Below, piece after piece: positions 11,396-23,092 of a DNA stretch of 64,000 bases. The notes under the pieces were generated by a model. It was not told where the DNA came from. It saw only the letters and a program-made list of their open reading frames with translations, and did no database searches. The position numbers and the translations under genes are program-made. Source of the stretch: Phocoena phocoena (Eukaryota > Chordata > Mammalia > Artiodactyla > Phocoenidae); assembly GCF_963924675.1 (NCBI RefSeq), contig NC_089222.1, positions 113,847,316-113,911,315 of the forward strand, in the 5' to 3' direction. Every line of letters begins with the position of its first letter. The stretch's first letter is position 1.

Positions 11396-12410
11396 TAAGC
11401 AAATAGAACAACAGTTATATGTGGTTAAAAGGAGCACAATTTAAATTCACATGTGTTTGGATAGGATTCCGAGTTGCCTCTAAATTTAAAATTTATGGTT
11501 TGTCTTTATTTCATATGTACTATTATGTTGTAGCTACTATTATATACAGCCCCCCAAAAATGTTTGGGCAATTGGCTGGATACAATATGTTTCATTAAAT
11601 GCTTCTGATTTGTAGGATTTGGAAGAGATATGCTCATCCAAGTTATTCTCTAATAAACATGTAAAAAATATTCATATTTCACAATCTCATACAACATTTA
11701 AAAATTAGCTTTGACTAATACAGATGGCCACAAATTTCACTAGTACGCCTTTTTCTTATTCAAGTTGTTTGATTTTTGAAAGTTATTTAATATTGTTATA
11801 GTGTGACTCGGATTTTAAGTGTATTATAGTCATTTAGCTCTCCTTACCCTCCTTGCCACACGTACAAATAACATTAAATAGGCTAAGAGGATCTGGATTT
11901 TACTCTTCACAAACCTTCAGGTAATTCTTTAGATCACTCTGTTTAGTACTTAATAACATTAAGGTTGTTTTTGTTTGTTTGTTTGTTCAGCATAACATTA
12001 GCTTAGATTGGGGGCAGTGTCTCTGTGGCCATGTTTCAGCTGTATATTCATCAGGAAATACCTCCTAGAGATAGCTCTTCATTTTAGAATTTGTTCTCTA
12101 AATGCAGTACTAACAGCTAACCTTGAATATTTTCCAATTATTTCATGTTAAGTTTGGGAATAAATCTGATTGTTATCCAGTAATCCTAGTGAAAAATTCA
12201 AGATAACAGCAACTCTCCCTAAAATGTCATCTTTGTTGATTTGCCATCTTATCAATTTACAATTTAATTTTACACAAGATCAGTTCAAAATGCCAAGTAA
12301 CACATTCAGGGCCAAATGCAATGCTTGCTTCTCACTGCATTCAGGTCCCCTTCCAAGTCTCATTTTATCAGCAAGGACCTCTCAAACCAGAGTCCATAAA
12401 ATACCACTTC
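11396..12410. other. Unique AT-rich DNA, no gene seen
   Basis: Repeat-poor and AT-rich. (GTTT)n at 11970-11986. No defended gene; an 84-codon open stretch at 12170-12424 has no domain features. Confidence 0.45.
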
Positions 12411-12645
12411 AGTCCCTTGCTTGACCCTGCTTTCTTCCTTCTTATAGAACTTTTCATCATATGGCATATATGTTCATAGTTTATCTGTTTTATCTAACAT
12501 CTGTTAGATGTTTTATCTAACATCTGTTTTCCTCCATGAGCAAAGGAACTTTGTTTTGCTCACTGCCATCTCCACACTGACTGGCACAGCACTGGGCAGC
12601 ATAGTAGGTCCACAGGTGAATTTGAATGAATGAATGAGTGAAAAG
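12411..12645 (+). repeat. L2 LINE 3' end with local duplication
   Basis: Plus-strand L2 3' end: a cttcctccttatagaac block, tccatgagcaaaggaactttgttttgctcactgcc (12533-12567), gcacagcactgggcagcatagtaggtcc (12584-12612) and the terminal tgaatgaatgaatgag (12626-12641). A 17-bp direct repeat (12489-12505 and 12512-12528) lies inside it. Confidence 0.75.
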
Positions 12646-12989
12646 ATTACAAAGTCAATGCTTGCCTTTGGAGATTTATCCTGAAAATTAAATTTGAGAT
12701 TTACAGACTGAAAATTGCACGTTTCAACACAACTAAATGTGCAAGTTTCCCATGCCTGAATGATTTCATTTTTGTCCCAGTTGTAGTCCCTAATTTGAGT
12801 TCTTGAAAGTGTGGAGTGATTTGATCGGTTGGCTTTTATTTACTCTCTGAATTTTTATTTTCCCTACACGTGTACTCTTTACCATTGACAACAAAACGTA
12901 TGCAATTTCTACTTTACCAATTAATTAGTGCACACATGTTTCAGTGGAAAAAAAAACTTGTTACAAGTATTTATAATAAAATAATGTAA
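12646..12989. other. Unique AT-rich DNA, no feature seen
   Basis: No gene or repeat recognised before the SINE at 12990. The last bases (12978-12989) are the SINE's left TSD copy. Confidence 0.45.
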
Positions 12990-13207
12990 GGGCTTCCCTG
13001 GTGGCGCAGTGGTTGAGAGTCCGCCTGCCGATGCAGGGGACACGGGTTCGTGCCCCGGTCTGGGAAGATCCCACATGCCGCGGAGCGGCTGGGCCCGTGA
13101 GCCATGGCCGCTGAGCCTGCGCGTCCGGAGCCTGTCCTCCGCAGCGGGAGAGGCCACAACAGTGAGAGGCCCGCGTAACGCATAAAAAATAAATAAATAA
13201 ATAAATA
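12990..13207 (+). mobile_element. Young cetacean CHR-type SINE
   Basis: Complete plus-strand copy. The head ggcttccctggtggcgcagtgg contains the A-box region, and the B-box gggttcgtgcccc lies at 13044-13056; both belong to the internal RNA polymerase III promoter inherited from a tRNA. The tRNA-unrelated part ends at gcgtaacgc, followed by an (AAAT)n tail. A perfect 12-bp TSD, aaaataatgtaa, flanks it (12978-12989 and 13208-13219). Long reading frames through it are artefacts. Confidence 0.97.
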
Positions 13208-13219
13208 AAAATAATGTAA

Positions 13220-14030
13220 CGTGTTTGAGGAGACAGAACATTTGTTGGTCTTGTAACCTGATATAGAGATGGTTTCTGCCATACAGCAGTCAGCTTGTGG
13301 GAATTTATAGGTGTGAAATTGGCCACAGATTCTAGAAATATTTTACCCATAAACAGGACACTCATTGTCATGAAGAGGATAAAAGAAAGTTAATTTAAAT
13401 CATGCTTATTGCTTTCAAATATAAGATTGTTTCTAGTATAGATGAGCACACATATCTTGATAGAATTTCTTTTTTTTCCTGTTTTTTGTTACTATGATGT
13501 TATTCATATCAATATAGACATTTTTTTCCAAAGTGGATCAATTCACTAAATGGAAGTTTTCCTGATGCAATTAACCCAAATCAACAAACAAATCTATTTT
13601 ATTTCAACTGTATTTTCAGCTATACTTGACATGTTACCAAGAGATTCCCATTGTGTGAATACAACATTGAAATAATTGTTTAAAATTCTAATAAAAACAT
13701 TTAATACATTATTTTACATTTATTTTATTCTGTAATTTTACCTAATAAAAATAATTTTAACAAGTTTGGATTTATCAGAGACATGAATTAAACGAAATGT
13801 TAAGTAATTAATCCAGCCATTAAAATCCTGAAATGTACAGTTTATTTCAGTTTATAGTCCAGTGATATTTTGAAAGGTATTGCACTGTTTTCTGAGCAGT
13901 ACACTTTAGAGTTGTTTTTACAAAATGGCAGCTTGAATTTCACCAGATGTGAAATCATTTGGTTGTGTAAACACATTTTTTCTTTCTGAAATGGCAGGGT
14001 TTTCATTTCACTTTGAAAAAAAACCAAAAA
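13220..14030. other. Unique, very AT-rich DNA
   Basis: No gene or recognised repeat. The lowest-complexity part is an A/T-only-like stretch near 13665-13765. Confidence 0.45.
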
Positions 14031-14290
14031 GAGAGCTTGTAAATGGATAATGTCTATAGGTTGAGCAGGACATCTCAGAGGGGTCCAGGGCTAAGATCCA
14101 CTGAGGTGATTTACAGTCTGAGGTAAACAGATTGGCTCAGATAACACTGGCTGATCGACGCTCCCCATCTCTCCAGCAGGAAATGTCTTGGGGAGGCAGG
14201 GGAATGCCTTTTGCAAACCCTTCTTCAAATTCTGAGCTTCCCTGACCCCACTGTCTCCTTTCCCTGAAGAATTGAGAACTAAGGAAATAA
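14031..14290. promoter_or_regulatory. Candidate conserved non-coding element (weak)
   Basis: A GC-richer, repeat-free island in AT-rich DNA with gagcaggacatctcagagg, cagataacactggctgatcg and ctctccagcag. The ctccagcag end resembles a 3' splice site, but no supporting open frame or downstream donor was found, so it is not called an exon. Confidence 0.2.
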
Positions 14291-16737
14291 AGATTCCCTT
14301 TCTTCTGCTTTGAAATATTCTACCAAGTTTTATTTTCTATACATTCCTACATCTGATAAAAGAGCAACTGAATGAACTGTTTGACAAATTTACCTTAAAT
14401 AATTTTTCATAATAAATATTGAGCTCTCTGTCCCAACAGTGCAGGCAAATGTGGAAATGTGCTTTTTACATTTTTATGGGGTGTTATAAGTAATTGAAAA
14501 TGATGTTTGTAATAACGTTTCCATTTTACCCTTTAATTGGCCTAGTAAATGAATATTACTTTACTATTTAACTAATTTTTCCACCCCTTCTGGGAACCTG
14601 TTTCAAGAATTTCAAACTACTTTATCACGTAGATGAAACATGTTGTTGAATGCTGTGATTGTCCTGGGAGTGAAAGAATACTGTATATTAATATCTTGAG
14701 AAGGAAAGAGCTCAAAAAATGATGCTTACCAAATTAAAATCTCAGCTTCTGAATTTTAAGGTCAGTTTAATTTATTTTGTTTATTTACCACCTATATTCT
14801 ACTCCTTCTGACACCATATTCTATCAAGAACATGTAATAGAGGTTTTACAACTGTCACAACAGACTCATTTAAAATCTGTGAAATTTAAAAGGCTGGATT
14901 TGTAAAATCAATTCAAAGAAGGCCTTAGAAAAACATCCTGCATTATTTTTATATATTTTGCTGTTAAGAAGGTTTGTGTAATAAGTATCAGCTTGCTTAT
15001 TCCTCTGAGAAAAACTATCTCAGATTTATATCCTGTTACTAATTTTAAGCATCTGCATATCTGTTTCAGTAGGCTTTTGGAGATTGAATATTCTGCAAAA
15101 TTGATTCTGATTTTAATACTCTCTTTCAGCTGTATCCTAAGGTTTTTCCATTTTCTCAAGCTTCATCTATGTACATTTTAAAAAGTTAACATGAAAGTAG
15201 AGAATAAATTGGAGAGAATACCATTCTCAGTTTTCATCACTTTATTTTGCCTTAATGAACCATATCAGGTGGTGAGCAGTATAAATGTGGAAATGCTCAG
15301 AAGGAAGCAGAGTTGTGTACGCAAAGGAGAGCAGAGACTGATTAGATTACTCAGACATGTGTATGGCGTATATAGTTCCTGTACTAACACTCAGTTCCTG
15401 GAATTTTGTCTGCCCCTCCATTTTACTTTGGCCAAAAATAAACCCTGTGTGGTGTATCTGTCCTCATTAAACATTTTACTTATCTCCTGATTGGAGTACT
15501 GTGGAATGTAACATATACAAAGACAATATTGTAGATGGTGAGTGAGTGAGTAGAAGTCATAGAGTCAAAAGAGGTAACATTTTATGCACCCATTCTAAAA
15601 TGTCAGGCTTGTATACTAGGATTGTATCATATTCGTTTTATGAAGTTAGACAATTTTTCCCCAAAACTTTGTTTCCAGGGTCAGCTCCATAGTTCAGTAT
15701 TGCCCATTTCTTATTTTCTTTAGGTATTCCTTTAGTTAGTACAATATGATTAAAGGACAGCTCTCAGCTTTTGAAGGAAAAAGGGAAAAACCCTTCATTT
15801 TTATTATTGTTTTGGAACATTTATTATATATTTCTACCCATTGGGATAGTCCTTTGTTTTGTTTTTTTTGTTTTGGAAAATTTATTAGATATTTCCATCC
15901 ACTGGAATGCATGTGATTGTTTCAAGTGAGTTAATGAAGCATGCCAAGGGCAAATATCAATTCACAGTATAATCAATTCACCTTACAGTGGGTGAAAAAC
16001 TGAAGATAGGAATTTACCTTTTGGCTTAGAATTCTAAATTATTACAAATAAAGGGTGTTTCTCAGCATAAAGGATTTACTTGAAGGAAAGTTTAAGCATA
16101 AGCCTTCTAACAGGATGTATCTATACCACAGTTTATTAATTGAAAATCTACACAATCACATTTCACAAAACCATATATTCTTTGTAAGACATTTATCTCA
16201 TGTTAAAATGAAATCCTCATTTATTTTTTATAAACATTATTTTGATTCTATTTCTTTTCTTATATAGTTAATATTGTACAGGTTTAAACATCTTTTTGAG
16301 AATTTAATATACCTTTTAGCCCCAGTGATGTTTTTTCAGTGTTTGTTTTATTGTTTTCTATAGTGGTTGATATTTAAAACTATCTCATTTTTGGTCCTTG
16401 CTCAAATGCATCTCACCACTTTAATTACAATTCTAAACTCTTCTTAAACTTTTGGATGAATTCTATTGAATTGGCAAGAATTCATGTACATATGTAAATA
16501 AAAAACTGTTGTTTTCTCATTTTAATTTCTTCCAATTAAAAAAATTATTTTACCTCAGATATAAGATTCCCTCCAAAAATGACTGTATTTATTGGCAAAC
16601 ACTTAATACTTTTAATTACTTTATTTTCAAATCATATCAGGTTAGCAATGGTAACAGTATCAATTCTGAGATTTTATTTGTGCCTTTGGAAGAGCATATA
16701 TAATAGCATGCATGACTTATTTCTATAAGAAATGAAA
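14291..16737. other. Unique AT-rich DNA with a 61-bp-spaced duplication
   Basis: No gene supported. An imperfect direct repeat occurs at 15809-15850 and 15870-15911. The remaining sequence shows no repeat that I recognise. Confidence 0.45.
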
Positions 16738-16955
16738 ATGACAGCACCTTCACCATGTGTCAGGAACTCAGCCAAGCGCTTTACGTATCTTCATAAGTCC
16801 CACTAAGCCACATATTAATCCCCTTTCCTGATGAGGAATTCAGGACCCAGAGAATGAAATAATTTACTGAACATCAGACTCTTGTCTATGTTGCAGTCAG
16901 AATTCAAACTGGGTCTCTATAATTCCAAAGCTCATTTCTCTGAATTCCATTATGT
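16738..16955 (-). repeat. MIR SINE fossil
   Basis: Minus-strand MIR in full order: ccatgtgtcaggaactcagccaagcgctttacgt (16754-16787), then ttaatcccctttcctgatgagga, cagagaatgaaataattta, attcaaactgggtctc (16901-16916) and a degenerate head to about 16955. Confidence 0.88.
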
Positions 16956-17944
16956 CTAAAAAAATTAATTGAAAGCATGAAGACTGATTTCTGGTAATGT
17001 AACCTAAACTTCAGTATACCTGATAATGTATATTTGGTGATGAAAAGAATACAGCTCCTTTACTTCAAATGGCATACTATGGTTGTCATAATGCACAGAT
17101 TTGGAAGGTTCAATTGTGCCAGAAGAAAGTATCCAGCTTCTTTGTGTGTATTTATTAAATCTGTTTGCTTTACATGTAGAAGTCTTTTCGATACAATGAG
17201 CTCAAAGGAACTATTCATACCCTATGTAACCATTAGGTTGTCATGATATTGAATATGTCTTGAAATTTTTGTAGCACTCAGATATTTTGGTAGTAACAAG
17301 TTTTAACCTGTAACTTCCTTCTCAAAATAGGTGAAAATGGAAATTTTCAAATGAAATCCTTTATAGCTAACTCAATTAGTGGAATTCCTTCAGCAGTATA
17401 ATTAAAATACAAATTATCTCCTTGCTTCATAATTTTTTTTAATATATGCTTTAATGAACAACTTGCACTTGGAATATTCATTAATTTTAGATTATTTAAA
17501 ACTTGGTTTACATATTTTAACCAATTAAAAGAAACAAGAAACAACTTTTTGTCCAGCAATTTTAAAACCATTTTAGAGGAAGTGTAAGAGGAAGCTGGCA
17601 TTCTGTTTCAGAACATCCTAAAATAAAAGAAAGAAATTCTACTCCCATGCTAAAGTAATATTTCATTACTATTTGCTGAAAAGAACAGTTCAGTCTTTTC
17701 AAAGGGACCATAAAATAGAGAAATAGACAACATGGACTACTGAAAAATTCTGACACTTAAACCCTGCTTCCTGAGGGGAAGCATATTATCATTTATAATG
17801 TGCTTGGTCCTTCATAATCTCACCAGGGTCAGGGACCACTTTTTTAAAAAAAGTAAAAAACATTAAATAAGCAGTACAGAATGATCTAGGTGGGGGGAGG
17901 AGGGGAATGTACCTTTAAACCCAGAGGCTTTTTGTTCGTGTGTT

Positions 17945-17970
17945 GCCAATCAATCACACCAGCTGGTGTG
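17945..17970. promoter_or_regulatory. Palindromic E-box next to PBX-like motif
   Basis: cacaccagctggtgtg (17955-17970) is a perfect 16-bp palindrome centred on the E-box CAGCTG. It directly abuts ccaatcaatca (17947-17957), which on the minus strand reads TGATTGATTG, a PBX/TALE-type core, and contains a CCAAT core. The symmetric arrangement suggests a bHLH dimer site; function is inferred. Confidence 0.35.
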
Positions 17971-19599
17971 CTTATAGGTTCTCTTGATGATTTGTTTTCA
18001 CAAGATCCTTAGAGAATTCTAATCATAAAAGGACCTGCTCCTTCCCACCAAGAGGTATATAAAGTAAACTGACACTTTAAAAAATATATCCACAACATGG
18101 AAGTCTACATTAGTGAATTTAGTTTAAACAATTATGAGAACAATATATCTCTATTTCACTCATCCCCGTACAAATGATTTCACATACAGTGAAACACTAA
18201 AGACAAGACATTGGACTTTTTGGGGAGAACTCCTATAGAAAAGAGAAACTGGTTTTCTTAGGCTTTCCTGAGAGTGTGTCATTTTAATGATCTTCATTGC
18301 TGGTTGCATTTCATAACAACATCATGCAATATTCAGACTTGGGTTTTAGCGGTGGGATGATAAGATTGCACCTTCAGAACACTGTTGATTAAAAGAGAAT
18401 CCTAGCAGTTTGTTTATTAGAATATTGTTAGTCGTCCTCCCTTCTAACAATATGGTAACAGGGTCTCACCATATTTCAATAAAAGAAATATATCAGTATA
18501 TTTAGACAATTTCTTTATACAGCTTGGAGAAATGGTATTTTATTTACACAAAGCATCCATTTTTCATTTCTCTCTTCCCATGGGAGCTAACATAAATCAA
18601 AACAACTCAAATGTTTTTAATTTCAGTGTGAGATCAGCAGCTGTTCCTCAGAACTCCAGTTGCCACAAAAGAGGGATTTTTGTGAGCCACAAGTCAGACA
18701 GACAATGTAGTAAGATCTAGTTACATACTATGATACTTACTGTGCATATGCCCATTAGAGATCATGATAACAAAGAATTGTGTTTACTTAAACTCACAGT
18801 TTTGCAAAAGTCAAACAGTTATGTAATTGTCCCTATAGCACTGTGAATCATGGTGGTAGAGAAATGTAATCAATTAGTGACAAGCTCCTTTGATGTACTC
18901 TATAGTGGGTTGACATAATAAATGACCCATTGAAGAGTACTGGGCTAAACTAGACTGCTTAAAAGGGAATTGAGTTCAAGTGAATATTTCCAACAGTTTA
19001 TTCTGAATGTTTATACTTTATTCAGTTCCTACAAAATGTGTAATTAGGCTATCTGCTTAGTTTACCAGAGGAAAGAGAAGTAAATGTGAAAGTTTCAACT
19101 GAATGCCAGCCACATCTTTTATTTAAAAATAAAGAAATCAAAAGCAAAATTGTTAAAGCCAAAGCAGAATTGAGAATTAGACTTTGAGATTTTGTGAGTC
19201 TTAAAAATTAAACTTATATTAAAGGACTATGACAACATAACATTTTCCATTCTCCTGTTGTAAACACATGGCATTAAAAGCTAGTTTTCATAAGATTAGA
19301 TGTACCAGAAAAAATATGTGTGTTTTACAGTTCGAACACATTTTGGAGTAGCTACAAAAATTAGGGAATGATGACCAGCACAAAGACTATGGCAGATATG
19401 GTTCCGACTCAAAGTTAGTGATTCCGTAAGCACTTAGCATTAGTTTCTGAACCTGCTTTAGAATTTAAAGCTTCTCTCAGAAGAGACCGATCTGACCCCC
19501 ATGGCCCAGGGTCTCTTGGTATAACTTAAACTCTAAGTGGAAATTTGACCTGGAACTAAACTAATCTCTTTAAATTCTTTTTAAATAAGACAAATCCAT

Positions 19600-20060
19600 T
19601 TCAATTGGAAATCTATATAACTTCTGCTTCCTGAACATCTCACAGAACCTGTCCAGGATTGAGCAAGCGAGATCGAAACAGAAAGCCTTCGTTTCAGCAA
19701 TTGATGGACATCAGGTGATCCCAATGAGTCCAGGTTCTTCTTCTAGAAACTAAATGGCATCTTCAAATTGTAATTGTATTGTTAAGTCTACACATAGGAT
19801 GTTACCTTTAATCATTTAAATCTTGTATATTGGTAATTGGCCCAACTGTGCTGCTATAAATATGAAGATACGTAAAAGATGGTTCATTTCCATACACATT
19901 CTGCTCTCTGGTTTAAGGAAAATTGACTATTTATGTGTCACAGTTACATTTTAACTTTTAAATGAAAATATAAATAAATGTATCTGTGCCAACCTTCATG
20001 TGCCTTATGCGAGGCGTATCATAAGAAATTTTTGACACAGTTTGATTGGAGGAATCTTTA
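19600..20060. promoter_or_regulatory. Candidate conserved non-coding element
   Basis: A repeat-free stretch rich in clean motifs: tgtaattgtatt (19770), ggtaattggccc (19832), ctataaatatg (19853), gactatttatgtgtcacagttac (19925) and cttatgcgaggcgtatcataag (20004-20025). No coding structure. Conservation is a guess from base pattern. Confidence 0.22.
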
Positions 20061-21005
20061 TCCCACCTCACCACCAGAGAATGAGTTTGAAAATATTATG
20101 ATTCCATTCTTCACCTTGATTTCCAATAGTTTTGATGTTCAGTCATAGCTACTGGATTTGCAAGTATAGATTTCATAATTGCTTGTATCTTGTTTGTCGA
20201 TCTCCTTTTCTATTTTTCACCTCTGTATACGCAAATGTTACCAAAACTATTGTGATTTTTAAAACGTGAGACTTGTTATTCAGACATATGAAATTTTAGC
20301 CTCACCTTTATCTAAATCCACTAAATACATACACCTTAGATTTTGAGTATTTTGTCCTTTTTATGATTGTTTTGGGAGAGTGGGAGAGAAAGGATTCCAT
20401 CTCATTAAATGAGTCAAGATGGCTGTTTTTCTTTACTCTTCTGAATTAGGTTCACATACTTGCTATCTTATTGGTTGTAAATAATAAATATAAGACCATG
20501 ACAATTAAAATAGCTATACAAACTTCAAGGAGATGATGCTTTTTAAAGCATGGTGCTGGCTATTCAATTCATTCACTCAACCGTCTTTTTCAAGAACTAT
20601 TTTTGTGATAATCACTTTCCTAGGTACCAGAATATATAGGGATGTTTGGCCCCAAATTATCTGAACTCTTTTCTTACATTACAGTTTTGAATTTCAGTTT
20701 AAAAGATCACAATTTGTTGTTTATACAGTTCTGAATCCAAGAAAATTAAAACGCAGAATCAGCTCTTCTTAATTGCCTAAAATCAGCTTTGTAGGGTGAA
20801 TACATATCTTGTGGTCTCTCCAAATGTTTGACATACTGATTAGATTTCTTGTTTCCAGATGGAACTTGCTGTCACTTGCAGCCAGCTATCATAAGAATAT
20901 GTATAATTGGGGAGAGTGTAGTTAATTTTAACCTATAAACAATCTTTCTGAAAGTTTATGATAGTCTATCCAAAAGTGACCAGAATTCAAAAGCATTTAG
21001 GTAGC

Positions 21006-21400
21006 AATAATATATTGACAACCTACAACAAGCCTGGTACTGCGCTAGACACTAAAGATATGAATGTGATTAAAGTAGCCCTTGTTATTGAGGGCCTACA
21101 CTCCACTGGGGGATCATGAGCGGTGCAGGTGTGGGAAAGTATATGATGAGAGAAATTATCATATCTGTTGTGTTATAACACTTTGTGAAAGAAGTACCAA
21201 GCCTTTGAGAGAGCCATAGAGAACATAATTAAAAGGATGGGCTTAAGGTGGATCTTGGAAGATGAGTTTGGGGGTTACCATGCAAAGATGGGAAAGAGTG
21301 TCTGGTATATTTAAGAAATAATATGGGAGCTGGAAAACATCACTGAGGGATATAGAGAGTCAGGTAAAATTTAGTATGGGTTATATTCTGAAAATCCCAG
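21006..21400 (-). repeat. L2-like LINE fragment
   Basis: Minus-strand L2 pattern: caagcctggtactgcgctagacactaaagatatgaatgtg (21029-21068), gggcctacactccactggggg, then cttggaagatgagtttggggg and catgcaaagatgggaaagagtg further on. Diverged. Confidence 0.55.
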
Positions 21401-23003
21401 TACACTGTGATTAGGTACCAATAAGGTGCAAACATGGTGCAAGTTTCTATCATGGAGAGCTCAAAGGGAAGCAACCAGTGAAAAATTCAAAGGCTTGCTA
21501 AGCAGGGTTTTGGTTCAGTTAAATTTTGAAACTAAGCAATTGGGAGAATTTTGAGTAGTTAAGAGCTAGATTTTCATTGTGGAGAAAATTAGTAATCAAT
21601 ATGGAATATCAAATCAATATATTGAGGTCACAGAATTTAGATAAGATGAAATTATGTCTGATGACAGTTCAAATTTAGTTTAGGCTTATATTTTTATGGA
21701 ACTCAGAGGCCAGGGTCATAGATCTCTTTTCCACATGGTTATAGAAATACCCCAGGATAATGGCAGGAAATAAATAGATTAGGTCAATATCTTTTGTTAA
21801 TCTGGAGAGTGACCAGGAAAGACGACAGTACGACAGTACGGGGGGAAAGTGGTTTAATCGGATGGGATGTACCTCTCAAAATAGAAAGATCTTTGCATAA
21901 AGGTGGAAAGCTACCACTCTAGAAGTAGAAGCCCGAAACAAAAAGAATGTGGCCCCTACATCCCAGTACCAAGAACCAAGGAATGTAGAAAATTGAGCAC
22001 TTTTTCTTTAAGAAGGTTATAAGATTGGGTGTTCTTTGATTAAGAAGTAGGGTTTAGCTAATGATAAGATTAAGATAACATTCTAGGGAAAACCTGAAGA
22101 TATGTGTAAGCTAGTGGGTTCATAGCAGAGAGGGATGTCTAGAGGACAAAATGGAAGGACTTCAAGACTGAATAAGTATGTACGGCCCTGAAATAAATGG
22201 GTTAAGGATAAAAGACTGGGCTGTATAATAAGAGAATACTATTGAGATGAGCAGATCTGATGTTAAGGGTATAGGAGAGAAGAACTTAAACATATTAGGG
22301 ATCAGGTTTGAAGCAACATTTCTGTCCCAGAAGACCACGAGTATAATAGAGGCAAATAGAAGTGGAACAGAGGAACACAGGAAAAGAATTGCATGGATGA
22401 ATATTCCATTCGAATTTTGATGACAAATTCTTTTGGTCCAGCTCTTTATGTGTGCCCTTAGAGAGGCCATATTCAAATTTCATCTCTCCCCATTGATGGA
22501 CATAGAAGGAAAATGAAATCTCAGCCTATGAGAAAAGGACAGACTCCTTATTACAATGTTTTGGCAATAGTAAGCCTTTTCACCCTAACAAAATACATTA
22601 TTTGGTTAACATCATAAAACAAAAGTTCAAGCTGATATTAGTAATTGTAAATTAACTATAAGCTATGGTTCTGGAAATGTCTTCCCTATAGTCACAATCA
22701 TTATTCCTTGCATCTTGTTACTGCAACATAAAATTTATATTATTTTTACCAGGAGATTTGAGAGAAAGATAAAAGTTAAATCAGGCAGCTCAGCAGTGAC
22801 ATTACTGACAGTACCAGCATAGTAACCAGATCAAATCCAAGTTCATATCTTCCTGGGTGGGAGGAACTACAACTGTGCCTGAATGACAACAGTGAGACAG
22901 TGAAACTGGTGAAACATTTTTACCTACAGGAAAACTAAGAGGCAGCCGTTGGTTTGAGTTACCCTCTACTGAAGATACCCTCAAAATAAATCTAATTTCA
23001 AAC

Positions 23004-23008
<5 letters not shown>
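21401..23008. other. Unique DNA, no gene seen
   Basis: No gene or clear repeat. A short tandem duplication, acgacagt acgacagt, lies at 21823-21840. Confidence 0.45.

Positions 23009-23089
<81 letters not shown>
23009..23089. repeat. Compound (TC)n(AC)n microsatellite, 81 bp
   Basis: An uninterrupted TC run to 23052 is followed directly by an AC run to 23089. It combines a polypurine/polypyrimidine tract with an alternating purine-pyrimidine tract. Confidence 0.98.

Positions 23090-23092
<3 letters not shown>

Larger units (their letters stand above)
16956..21005. other. Unique AT-rich DNA with candidate regulatory patches
   Basis: About 4 kb without gene or clear repeat. Listed separately below are a perfect palindrome at 17955-17970 and a motif-rich stretch at 19600-20060. 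Small open stretches on both strands have no domain features. Confidence 0.45.

Noticed and set aside
13000..13060. tRNA-like A and B boxes as a tRNA gene
   Set aside because: They belong to a SINE head; there is no complete cloverleaf and the element has TSDs and an A tail.
13020..13371. Overlapping open frames of 100 or more codons through SINEs (also near 34563-34970, 41056-41768, 50687-50954, 52902-53324 and 58219-58560)
   Set aside because: GC-rich SINE sequence lacks stops in several frames. The same pseudo-peptides recur at each SINE in both orientations.
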